DNA of 64,000 nt from Cellulosimicrobium marinum. GTDB taxonomy: Bacteria > Actinomycetota > Actinomycetes > Actinomycetales > Cellulomonadaceae. The notes beneath the pieces are model-generated. The model was not told the DNA's origin. It did not search any database and saw nothing but the letters and a program-made list of their open reading frames with translations. This document shows positions 48,201 to 55,671 of the stretch, piece after piece. Position numbers and translations under genes: made by a program. Within the stretch, counting starts at the first letter, position 1. Every line of letters starts with the position of its first letter. Where the stretch lies: assembly GCF_020551945.1 (NCBI RefSeq), contig NZ_JAJBZH010000001.1:500108-564107 (forward strand). Reading direction: 5' to 3'.

Positions 48201-49000
48201 TGGGGCGCCGGGGCCGGGACGTGGTTCCTCCGTTCGCGCACCCGTCGGGGGCGCGGCCGCCCGCGATCCCGCGGCAGTTCGTGCCGAACCACGTGGCCGT
48301 GGTCATGGACGGCAACGGCCGGTGGGCGAACGCGCGCGGTCTGCCGCGCACGGCGGGTCACGAGGCGGGGGAGGCGGCGCTGCTGGACGTCGTCGCGGGC
48401 GCGATCGAGATCGGGGTGCGTCACGTGTCGGCGTACGCGTTCTCGACGGAGAACTGGAAGCGGTCCCCGGAGGAGGTGCGTTTCCTCATGGGGTTCAACC
48501 GTGACGTGATCCGTCGGCGGCGGGACGAGATGGACTCGTGGGGCGTGCGGGTGCGGTGGGCGGGCCGGCGTCCGCGCCTGTGGTCGTCGGTGGTGAAGGA
48601 GCTGGAGGTCGCCGAGGAGCAGACGCGCGACAACGACGTGTGCACCCTGACGATGTGCGTGAACTACGGCGGCCGGGCGGAGATCGCGGACGCCGCGGCG
48701 GCGATCGCACGGGACGCGAAGGCGGGCAGGCTCGACCCGTCGAAGGTCACGGAGCGCACGGTGCAGAAGTACCTGGACGAGCCGGACCTGCCGGACGTGG
48801 ACCTGTTCCTGCGCAGCTCGGGGGAGCAGCGCACGTCGAACTTCATGCTCTGGCAGGCGGCGTACGCAGAGCTCGTGTTCCTGCCGGAGCCGTGGCCGGA
48901 CGTCGACCGCCGTCACCTGTGGCGTGCCGTGGAGGAGTTCGCGCGGCGTGACCGCCGGTACGGGGGTGCGGTCGACGCGGTGGGGCCGGACGGCGCCTGA
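48200..49000 (+). CDS. uppS: Isoprenyl transferase (undecaprenyl/decaprenyl diphosphate synthase)
   Basis: A 266-residue cis-prenyltransferase making the polyprenyl diphosphate carrier for cell-wall glycans. The catalytic Asp lies in [11 protein letters not shown] (about 34-44). Other conserved motifs are [23 protein letters not shown] and the closing [19 protein letters not shown]. The ATG overlaps the recO stop by 1 nt. The stop codon lies at the tip of a palindrome (GGCGCC-TGA-GGCGCC). Confidence 0.96.
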   Translation: MGRRGRDVVPPFAHPSGARPPAIPRQFVPNHVAVVMDGNGRWANARGLPRTAGHEAGEAALLDVVAGAIEIGVRHVSAYAFSTENWKRSPEEVRFLMGFNRDVIRRRRDEMDSWGVRVRWAGRRPRLWSSVVKELEVAEEQTRDNDVCTLTMCVNYGGRAEIADAAAAIARDAKAGRLDPSKVTERTVQKYLDEPDLPDVDLFLRSSGEQRTSNFMLWQAAYAELVFLPEPWPDVDRRHLWRAVEEFARRDRRYGGAVDAVGPDGA

Positions 49001-49007
49001 GGCGCCG
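48991..49007. terminator. Stem-loop whose loop is the uppS stop codon
   Basis: CGGCGCC and GGCGCCG (7 bp) enclose TGA. It lies between convergent uppS and the hydrolase gene. Confidence 0.6.
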
Positions 49008-49020
49008 CACGGACCCGTGG

Positions 49021-49707
49021 TCAGGTGGTTCCGGTGTCCCGGGCGAGGGCGTCGAGCCGGTCCGCGAGCTCGGCGGGGCGGCTGAGTGCCACGAGGTGGC
49101 CACCGGGCATCGTCTCGACGTCGAGGCCGAGGCGTTCGCGCGCGACGGTGCGCTGGAACGCGAGGGGGAAGAGGCGGTCGTCGCGGGCCTGGAGCACGAC
49201 GGTGCGGACGTCGGGCCACGCGGCGGCGGGCCAGGGGTCCTCGAACGAGCGTGCCGAGGGCGATCGGTCCTCCCCGGCGAGCACGCGCTCGGTCACGTCC
49301 GGGGGGACGTCGTGGAAGAAGTCGTCGACGGGGTCGAAGGGGCCGAGGCCGGCGTCGGCGCGCGCCTGCTCGTGGCCGGTCGCGTCCCACCACGCGGCCC
49401 CGGTCTCGCCGGGCGCGGGGATCATGGGGTTGAGGAGGACGAGGAGCCGGACGGGTACCCGCGTCGCGACGAGCGCCCCGGTCCAGGCGCCCATGGACTG
49501 CGCGACGACGACGGGCGGACTCGTGGCGTCGGTGTCGCCGAGGGCGGCGAGCGCGACGTCGGCGAGGGCGGTCCAGCCGTGGCGCTCGTCGTGCTGCGGG
49601 AGGTCGACGGCCACGGGGTCGTGGCCGCGGGCACGGAGCTCGGGGTCGAGGAGCTGCCAGTAGCCGGGGTGTCCGCCGGCGCCGGGGACGAGGAGGAAGG
49701 TCGTCAT
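49021..49707 (-). CDS. Alpha/beta hydrolase (EstC/HNL-like small hydrolase)
   Basis: A 228-residue compact alpha/beta hydrolase. It opens TFLLVPGAGGHPGYW, the typical oxyanion turn of this salicylate-esterase/EstC-like subfamily. The nucleophile Ser71 lies in VVAQSMGAWTG, the acid is probably the Asp in LQARDDRLFP, and the His is in MPGGHLVALS. Natural substrate unknown. The ATG has no clear Shine-Dalgarno. It lies downstream of the membrane protein gene and might be the tail of the zinc operon, but the 56-nt gap leaves this open. Confidence 0.88.
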   Translation of the reverse strand: MTTFLLVPGAGGHPGYWQLLDPELRARGHDPVAVDLPQHDERHGWTALADVALAALGDTDATSPPVVVAQSMGAWTGALVATRVPVRLLVLLNPMIPAPGETGAAWWDATGHEQARADAGLGPFDPVDDFFHDVPPDVTERVLAGEDRSPSARSFEDPWPAAAWPDVRTVVLQARDDRLFPLAFQRTVARERLGLDVETMPGGHLVALSRPAELADRLDALARDTGTT

Positions 49708-49763
49708 GCGGGGCGGACCGCGGGTCCGGCCAGGACTCATCGGTCGGTGCGGGCGGGGCCGCG

Positions 49764-50312
49764 TCAGGCGGGGCCGGTCCGGTCGTCGAGAGCGGGGGCC
49801 GCGAGGGTCTCGTCGCGTCGTGCGGCGCGACGTCGGACCGCGAGCGCCACCCCGGCGGCGGCAGCGGCGACGAGGAGGGCGAGCGTCGCGACGCCCCAGG
49901 GCGAACCGGTCGCGGCGGCGAGCGCGGCGGACCACGCCGCCCAGCCGACGGTCGCGTAGATGGTCGCGTGCACGGCGCACCCGAGCGCCATCGCGGCCAG
50001 GTAGCGCCCGAACGGCATCCGCACGACGCCGGCCGCCGCGTTGACGACCGTCTTCGTCCCGGTGGCGAGGAACGACGCGGGCACGGCGAGCACGCCCCAG
50101 CGTCGCACGACCTCGACGCCGCGCGCCGCGGAGCGTCCGGAGAGCCAGGCGTGGACGCGCGCGACCCAGGGGCGCACGGGTCGGGAGCGGTCGAGGGTCC
50201 AGACGGTGACGAGCCGGGCGACCCAGTAGGTGGCCTGCGTGCGGACGAACGCGATCGCGAAGAAGAAGGCGAACAGCGCGACGAAGGAGGCGTCGTCCAG
50301 CCCGTCGGGCAC
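49764..50312 (-). CDS. VTT/DedA-like membrane protein
   Basis: A 182-residue membrane protein. The central GVLAVPASFLATGTKTVVNAAAGV segment and the following MPFGRYLAAMALGCAVHATIYATVGW resemble the conserved re-entrant core of the DedA/VTT family, which acts in lipid carrier recycling or ion homeostasis. The protein is shorter than classic DedA (about 200-250). The GTG lies 3 nt after the zur stop, so it is probably cotranscribed with the zinc-uptake operon. Function unknown. Confidence 0.75.
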   Translation of the reverse strand: MPDGLDDASFVALFAFFFAIAFVRTQATYWVARLVTVWTLDRSRPVRPWVARVHAWLSGRSAARGVEVVRRWGVLAVPASFLATGTKTVVNAAAGVVRMPFGRYLAAMALGCAVHATIYATVGWAAWSAALAAATGSPWGVATLALLVAAAAAGVALAVRRRAARRDETLAAPALDDRTGPA

Positions 50313-50315
50313 GGC

Positions 50316-50714
50316 TCAGCCCCCCGCGGTCCCGCGGGTCGACGCGGCGCAGGACTCGCAGGTGCCGAAGAGCTCGACGGTGTGCTGGATGTCGACGAAG
50401 CCGTGCGTCGCGCCGACGTGGGTCGCCCACGCCTCGACGGTCGGCCCGTCGATCTCGACGGTCCGGCCGCACGCGCGGCACACGAGGTGGTGGTGGTGCT
50501 CGCGGCGCTCGCACCGCCGGTACAGGTTCTCGCCGTCCTCGGTGCGCAGCACGTCGACGTCCCCGCCGTCGGCGAGGCTCTGGAGCGTGCGGTAGACGGT
50601 GGCGAGGCCCACGGAGTCGCCGCGGGAGCGCAGGATCTCGTGGAGCTGCTGAGCGCTGCGGAAGTCGTCGAGGTCCTCCAGGGCGTCGGACACCGCGGCG
50701 CGCTGTCGGGTCAT
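50316..50714 (-). CDS. zur: Zinc uptake regulator Zur (Fur family)
   Basis: A 132-residue Fur-family repressor. The winged helix reads TRQRAAVSDALEDLDDFRSA then SVGLATVYRTLQSLADGGDVD, which matches actinobacterial Zur. The metal sites are visible as CERREHHHHLVCRACG (regulatory His cluster plus first CxxC) and GTCESCAAS (second CxxC of the structural zinc). It represses zinc uptake when zinc is replete. ATG 50714 is preferred: it overlaps the znuB stop by 4 nt, like the other junctions; the upstream GTG at 50723 is possible. Confidence 0.93.
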   Translation of the reverse strand: MTRQRAAVSDALEDLDDFRSAQQLHEILRSRGDSVGLATVYRTLQSLADGGDVDVLRTEDGENLYRRCERREHHHHLVCRACGRTVEIDGPTVEAWATHVGATHGFVDIQHTVELFGTCESCAASTRGTAGG

Positions 50715-51700
50715 CCGCTGCACGGGTCATCTCCCGGTTCTCTGGGGTCGGCGCCGGGCGTGCCGGCGGGGACGAGGCGGGCCGCGGGGAGGTCCACGTC
50801 GTCCGGGATGTCGGGGTGCGGGTCGCGCTCGACGCGGGGCCGACGCCGCGCCCACAGGGGACGCAGCACGGCCACGACGAGGTAGGTCGCGATCGCGAGG
50901 ACGACGATCGTCGCACCTGGGGACAGGAAGTTCCAGTACGTGATCGACAGCCCGACGACGCACACGACGACGCCGACGACGCACGCCACGAGCATGGTGC
51001 GGCGGAACGACCGCGTGACGAGCTGGGCGACGGCGACGGGGACGATCATGAGCGCGCTGACGAGCAGGAGCCCGACGACCCGCATCGACACGGTCACGGT
51101 GAGGGCGGCGACGACGGCGACGGCGATGTTCAGCGCTCGGACGGGCAGGCCGGAGGCGCGGGCGAACTCCTCGTCGTGGCTCACGGAGAACAGCGCGGCG
51201 CGCAGCCCGAGACCGACGCCGAGGATGACGGCGCTGAGGACGACCGTGAGGACGAGGTCGGAGGTCGTGACGGTGGAGATGGAACCGAACAGGTACTGCA
51301 TGAGGCTGCCGGACGACCCGCCGGCGAGGCCGATGAGCAGCACGCCCCCGGCGATGCCGCCGTAGAAGAGCAGGGCGAGCGCGAGGTCGCCGCTGGTACG
51401 GCCGCGCTCGCGCACGACCTCGATCGCGACGGCGCCGATGACGGCGGCGACGACGGCGCCGGGGATGGCGAGGACGTCGTTGGGGACGAGGCCCATCGCG
51501 GCGCCGACGAGCCAGCCGAGCGCGACGCCGGTGAGCGCCACGTGGCCGATCCCGTCGCCGAGGAGCGACAGCTTGCGCTGCACGAGGTACGTCCCGACGA
51601 CGGGGGCGCTCACCCCGACGAGCAGCGCGGCGACGAGCGCGCGCTGCATGAGGGGGTCGGTGAGCATCGCCGCGAGCTCGGAGCCGATCGTGCCCGTCAT
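50711..51700 (-). CDS. znuB: Zinc ABC transporter permease ZnuB
   Basis: A 329-residue ABC-3 family permease with eight or nine spans. Signatures are APVVGTYLVQRKLSLLGDGIGH and HVALTGVALGW, the cytoplasmic coupling region, and SLMQYLFGSISTVT. It forms the membrane channel for Zn(II) delivered by ZnuA, powered by ZnuC. The 30 C-terminal residues are a charged disordered tail. It overlaps znuC by ATGA and zur by ATGA. Confidence 0.95.
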   Translation of the reverse strand: MTGTIGSELAAMLTDPLMQRALVAALLVGVSAPVVGTYLVQRKLSLLGDGIGHVALTGVALGWLVGAAMGLVPNDVLAIPGAVVAAVIGAVAIEVVRERGRTSGDLALALLFYGGIAGGVLLIGLAGGSSGSLMQYLFGSISTVTTSDLVLTVVLSAVILGVGLGLRAALFSVSHDEEFARASGLPVRALNIAVAVVAALTVTVSMRVVGLLLVSALMIVPVAVAQLVTRSFRRTMLVACVVGVVVCVVGLSITYWNFLSPGATIVVLAIATYLVVAVLRPLWARRRPRVERDPHPDIPDDVDLPAARLVPAGTPGADPREPGDDPCSG

Positions 51701-52524
51701 GACGCCGTCCTCGGGCCGTGACCTGTCGCGAGGTCGGTGTACAGGGTGTCGACGAGGCCGGTCGCGGGGCCGGCGGGGGCGCCGTCGTGCGCGGGCTCGT
51801 GGGGGTGCTGGTGCTGGTGGGTCGCGGAGGCGTGCGTCGTCGACGGGCTGGGCGGGGCGCCGTCGTGCACCACCCGCCCGTGCCGCAGCACGACGGCCCG
51901 GCCGACGAGCGGGGCGAGCGCGCCGAGCTCGTGGAGGACGACGAGGACGGTGAGCCCGTCGTCGACGAGCCGGGCCATGGTGGCGGCGAACGACTCCTGG
52001 CTGGGCCGGTCGACGCCCGCGACGGGCTCGTCGAGCACGAGGACGTCCGGGCGCCGGACGAGCGCGCGGGCGATGAGGACGCGCTGCTGCTGGCCGCCGG
52101 AGAGCTCGGCGGTGGAGTCGTGGACGCGGTCGGCGAGGCCGACCTGGTCGAGCGCGTCCGTGACGCGAGGGCGCCAGTCGCGCGGCAGGCGCAGGCGCCC
52201 GCCCCCGAGCAGCCCGGACGCGACGACCTCCCCGGCCGTGGACGGCATGCCCGTGGGCGCGGCGACGCGCTGCGGCACGTAGCCGAGGCGACGCCACGGC
52301 ACCTTCGGGCCGAGCGGCGTCCCGAACAGCTCCACCTCGCCGGCCGACACGGGGACGATCCCGACCAGGGCGCGGACGAGGGTCGACTTGCCGGAGCCGT
52401 TGGCGCCGAGGAGCGCGACGACGTCACCGGCGGGGATCGAGAGGTCGATGCCGCGGAGGATCTCGCTGCCCCCGAGGCGCACGTGGAGGCCGCGCGCCGC
52501 GACCAGCGCTTCGGGGGCCGTCAT
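51697..52524 (-). CDS. znuC: Zinc ABC transporter ATP-binding protein ZnuC
   Basis: A 275-residue ATPase. Walker A is GANGSGKST (about 40-48), the signature LSGGQQQ (141-147), Walker B VLVLDEP (161-167), with the H-loop His in VVLHELGAL. The C-terminal tail has an unusual His-rich stretch (HQHQHPHEPAH) that could sense or buffer zinc on the cytoplasmic side. Its start and stop overlap znuA and znuB by 4 nt each. Confidence 0.95.
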   Translation of the reverse strand: MTAPEALVAARGLHVRLGGSEILRGIDLSIPAGDVVALLGANGSGKSTLVRALVGIVPVSAGEVELFGTPLGPKVPWRRLGYVPQRVAAPTGMPSTAGEVVASGLLGGGRLRLPRDWRPRVTDALDQVGLADRVHDSTAELSGGQQQRVLIARALVRRPDVLVLDEPVAGVDRPSQESFAATMARLVDDGLTVLVVLHELGALAPLVGRAVVLRHGRVVHDGAPPSPSTTHASATHQHQHPHEPAHDGAPAGPATGLVDTLYTDLATGHGPRTAS

Positions 52525-53507
52525 GAGCAGACGAGGCCCGAGGTGAGCGCCTCGAGGTTGGACTCCATGACCCCACGGTAGTCCGTGGCGTCGTCCGCGA
52601 GCCCTTCGAGCGGGTCGAGCACCGCGGTGCCGACCCCGAGGTCGTCGGCGAGGGTCTGGGTGACCTTCGGGCTGGTCAGGGTCTCGAAGAACAGCGTCGT
52701 CACGCCCTCGGCCCGCACGATCTCGCCGACCTCGCGCAGGCGGGCGGGGGAGGGCTCGGCCTCGGGGTCGAGTCCGGAGATGCCGACCTGCTCGAGGTCG
52801 TACCGCTCGGCGAGGTAGCCGAACGCCTCGTGCGACGTGACGAGGGTCGCTCCGGCGCACGGGGCGAGGGCGGTCGTGTACTCGGTGTCGAGCGCGTCGA
52901 GGTCTGCGACGAGCGCCTCGGCGTTCGCGGCGTACGTGTCGGCGTTGTCCGGGTCGATCGCGGAGAGCTCGGCGGCGACCTGCTCGCCGACGGGGGCGAG
53001 GCGGGTCGGGTCGAGCCAGAAGTGCGGGTCGAGCGACCCGTGGTCGTGACCGTCGCCCTCCTCCTCGGCGTGCTCGGCGTGCTCCTCCTCCGTCTCGTGC
53101 TCGTGCCCTTCCTCGGTCACCGCGCCGGGGTGCTCCTCCAGGCCGGCCACCTCTGCCGCGTCGACGACGTGCTGGGGCTGCCGCTGCTCCACTCCCTCGT
53201 CGACCGCGGTCTGGAAGCCGGACTGGTAGACGACGAGGTCGGCCTCGCCGATGGCGCGCACCTGCGCGGGGGCGAGCTCGAGGTCGTGCGGCTCGGCCGC
53301 GGGCGGGGTGAGGTTCGAGACGGTGACGAGGTCGCCCCCGACCTGCTCGGCGACGTACTGGAGGGGGTAGAACGAGGCGAGCACCTGGAGGCGGCCGTCC
53401 TCGCCCTCGCCGGCACCGCCGCCGGTCGAGCAGCCGACGAGGAGCGCCGCGGACAGGAGCGCGGCGGGGAGGGCGAGCGTGTGGCGGGACGGCGTCGAGA
53501 GGGGCAT
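52521..53507 (-). CDS. znuA: Zinc-binding lipoprotein ZnuA
   Basis: A 328-residue substrate-binding lipoprotein of the cluster A-1 (SBP_bac_9) type. The lipobox ends at Cys26 (LLVGCS). A His/Glu-rich mobile loop (about 133-156) lies next to the metal-site segment GSLDPHFWLDP, a typical zinc-specificity feature; further His ligands lie in AEPHDLEL and TSHEAFGYL. It captures Zn(II) outside the membrane for ZnuBC. It is the first gene of znuA-znuC-znuB-zur and has a Zur-box-like palindrome 20 nt upstream. Confidence 0.95.
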   Translation of the reverse strand: MPLSTPSRHTLALPAALLSAALLVGCSTGGGAGEGEDGRLQVLASFYPLQYVAEQVGGDLVTVSNLTPPAAEPHDLELAPAQVRAIGEADLVVYQSGFQTAVDEGVEQRQPQHVVDAAEVAGLEEHPGAVTEEGHEHETEEEHAEHAEEEGDGHDHGSLDPHFWLDPTRLAPVGEQVAAELSAIDPDNADTYAANAEALVADLDALDTEYTTALAPCAGATLVTSHEAFGYLAERYDLEQVGISGLDPEAEPSPARLREVGEIVRAEGVTTLFFETLTSPKVTQTLADDLGVGTAVLDPLEGLADDATDYRGVMESNLEALTSGLVCS

Positions 53508-53527
53508 GGGACCAGTGTCCCTCTTGT

Positions 53528-53542
53528 TGAAAATGAAAGTCA
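53528..53542 (-). promoter_or_regulatory. Candidate Zur box upstream of znuA
   Basis: TGAAAATGAAAGTCA, whose left half TGAAAATGA matches the actinobacterial Zur-box half-site and whose right half is imperfect. It sits 20 nt before the znuA start in an AT-rich island unlike the surrounding sequence. Confidence 0.75.
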
Positions 53543-53587
53543 AAAGACGATGCCGTCGGCGTTCACCGGGACGTCGGCCCCGCGGGG

Positions 53588-53593
53588 TACGCT
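53588..53593 (+). promoter_or_regulatory. Possible -10 box of glyS
   Basis: TACGCT about 80 nt before the start of glyS; CAGGAG lies just before the start codon. Confidence 0.4.
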
Positions 53594-53675
53594 GGTCGGT
53601 CGGCGCCCGCGGGCGCCCGTCCGAACCCCGTCCAGCCCCCACGAGCCACGTGCGGGGCCGTGAGCTCCAGGAGTG

Positions 53676-55079
53676 ATGACCGTGGCCGCAGCGCCCTCAC
53701 CGACCGCCCGTCTCGACGCCGTCGTCTCCCTCGCCAAGCGGCGCGGGTTCGTCTTCCCGTCGGGCGAGATCTACGGAGGCACGCGCTCCGCGTGGGACTA
53801 CGGGCCCCTCGGCACGGAGCTCAAGGAGAACATCAAGAAGCAGTGGTGGCGTGCGATGGTCACGAGCCGTGACGACGTCGTGGGCCTCGACTCCTCGGTG
53901 ATCCTGCCGCGCCAGGTGTGGGTCGCCTCGGGCCACGTCGGCGTCTTCACCGACCCGCTCACCGAGTGCCTCTCGTGCCACAAGCGGTTCCGCGAGGACC
54001 AGATGCTCGACGAGTTCGAGGAGAAGAAGGGCCGCGCGCCCGAGGGCGGCCTCGCCGAGATCGCGTGCCCCAACTGCGGCACCCGCGGGCAGTGGACCGA
54101 GCCGCGCGACTTCAACATGATGCTCAAGACGTACCTCGGCCCCGTCGAGGACGAGTCGGGCCTGCACTACCTGCGCCCGGAGACGGCCCAGGGCATCTTC
54201 GTGAACTTCGCCAACGTCATGGGCGCGAGCCGCAAGAAGCCGCCCTTCGGCATCGGGCAGATCGGCAAGTCGTTCCGCAACGAGATCACGCCGGGCAACT
54301 TCATCTTCCGCACGCGCGAGTTCGAGCAGATGGAGATGGAGTTCTTCGTCGAGCCCGGGACGGACGCCGAGTGGCACCAGTACTGGATCGACACGCGCAC
54401 CGACTGGTACGTCGACCTCGGCATCGCGCGCGACAACCTGCGCCTGTACGAGCACCCGCAGGAGAAGCTCTCGCACTACTCCACGCGCACGGTCGACATC
54501 GAGTACCGGTTCGGCTTCTCCGGCTCGGAGTGGGGCGAGCTCGAGGGCATCGCCAACCGGACGGACTTCGACCTCAAGACCCACGCGGAGCACTCGGGGA
54601 AGGACCTGTCCTACTTCGACCAGACGAAGAACGAGCGCTGGGTGCCCTACGTCATCGAGCCGGCCGCCGGCCTGACCCGCTCGCTCATGGCGTTCCTCGT
54701 CGAGGCGTACAGCGAGGACGAGGCTCCCAACGCGAAGGGTGGCGTCGACACGCGCACCGTCCTGCGTCTGGACCACCGCCTCGCGCCCGTCAAGGCCGCC
54801 GTGCTGCCGCTGAGCCGCAACGAGCAGCTCTCGCCCAAGGCGAAGGACCTCGCCACGGAGCTGCGGAAGCACTGGAACGTCGACTTCGACGACGCCGGCG
54901 CCATCGGCCGCCGGTACCGCCGCCAGGACGAGATCGGCACGCCGTTCTGCATCACGGTCGACTTCGACACGCTCGACGACCAGGCCGTGACGATCCGCCA
55001 CCGCGACTCGATGGCCCAGGAGCGCGTCGCGCTCGACAAGGTCGCCGAGTACCTGGGCGGGCACCTGCTCGGCGCCTGA
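53676..55079 (+). CDS. glyS: Glycyl-tRNA synthetase (alpha2 type)
   Basis: A 467-residue class II synthetase of the single-chain dimeric type. It opens [20 protein letters not shown] (specific to this enzyme) and has motif 2 near [17 protein letters not shown] and motif 3 in the [10 protein letters not shown] helix. Two CxxC pairs ([14 protein letters not shown]) would bind zinc in an inserted domain. The anticodon-binding domain ends the protein. ATG 53676 is only 2 nt from GGAG; GTG 53682, 8 nt from it, is an equally good start. It diverges from znuA. Confidence 0.96.
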   Translation: MTVAAAPSPTARLDAVVSLAKRRGFVFPSGEIYGGTRSAWDYGPLGTELKENIKKQWWRAMVTSRDDVVGLDSSVILPRQVWVASGHVGVFTDPLTECLSCHKRFREDQMLDEFEEKKGRAPEGGLAEIACPNCGTRGQWTEPRDFNMMLKTYLGPVEDESGLHYLRPETAQGIFVNFANVMGASRKKPPFGIGQIGKSFRNEITPGNFIFRTREFEQMEMEFFVEPGTDAEWHQYWIDTRTDWYVDLGIARDNLRLYEHPQEKLSHYSTRTVDIEYRFGFSGSEWGELEGIANRTDFDLKTHAEHSGKDLSYFDQTKNERWVPYVIEPAAGLTRSLMAFLVEAYSEDEAPNAKGGVDTRTVLRLDHRLAPVKAAVLPLSRNEQLSPKAKDLATELRKHWNVDFDDAGAIGRRYRRQDEIGTPFCITVDFDTLDDQAVTIRHRDSMAQERVALDKVAEYLGGHLLGA

Positions 55080-55153
55080 GCCGACGCCGGCGGGCGGGTC
55101 CCCCGGTGGGGCCGCGCCCTCTCGCGTCCCGCCCGGAGAGCTCCCGGGGTCCG

Positions 55154-55324
55154 TCAGCGACCGACCGTCCGCTTCCCTCGACCCACGAGGACGAGGACGA
55201 CGCCGACGACCATGGCGATGACGCCGCCCCAGGTCAGGATGCCGCCGAACGCGCCGAAGATGCCCGTGAGGCCGAGCACGAGGGCGATCAGGCCGGCGAT
55301 GATGAGGACGAGCCAGAGCTGCAC
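55154..55324 (-). CDS. Small hydrophobic membrane protein (56 aa)
   Basis: A two-span miniprotein (QLWLVLIIAGLIALVLGLTG, then the AFGGILTWGGVIAMVVG segment) ending in a basic RGKRTVGR tail. The GTG start has AAAGGAAG 6 nt upstream. It is a paralogue of the next gene, with an almost identical ribosome-binding site. Such proteins are common and highly expressed in actinobacteria, but the function is unknown. Its small size means it is easily missed. Confidence 0.7.
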   Translation of the reverse strand: MQLWLVLIIAGLIALVLGLTGIFGAFGGILTWGGVIAMVVGVVLVLVGRGKRTVGR

Positions 55325-55371
55325 AGGACTTCCTTTCACGTGGACGAGCGGGTACCCCCTGCCGTCGTGCG

Positions 55372-55536
55372 CTAGATCTTCTTCGTCGCGCCCTTGGCGC
55401 GGTTCAGCAGCGCGATGACGAGGCTCACGACCAGGATCGCGACACCGATCCACAGGAGAACCTTCGCGGCTTCGATCGCCACGCCGAGGATGAGGAGCAC
55501 GGCGCCGACGATGACGAGGATCAGCCAGAGGGGCAT
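55372..55536 (-). CDS. Small hydrophobic membrane protein (54 aa)
   Basis: A two-span miniprotein (PLWLILVIVGAVLLILGVA, then the LLWIGVAILVVSLVIALL segment) ending in a basic NRAKGATKKI tail. The ATG has AAAGGAA upstream at good spacing. Shared layout, the xLWLxLxIxG opening and tandem position show it is a duplicate of the 56-residue gene 47 nt downstream. Function unknown; the basic tail suggests a cytoplasmic C-terminus. Confidence 0.7.
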   Translation of the reverse strand: MPLWLILVIVGAVLLILGVAIEAAKVLLWIGVAILVVSLVIALLNRAKGATKKI

Positions 55537-55658
55537 GGAGTTCCTTTCGTCCGGGTGTCGACCGGTTGTCGACGTCGGAACGTTCCCACGATCCGCGGCC
55601 GCTCGCGCGCCGAACGGCGGGTTCGACGCGGGGGCCGCGGTCCGGGGACGGGGGATGG

Positions 55659-55664
55659 GACAAT
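55659..55664 (+). promoter_or_regulatory. -10 box of leaderless dusB
   Basis: GACAAT, 7 nt before GTG 55672, as for recO. Confidence 0.5.
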
Positions 55665-55671
55665 GGAGCGC

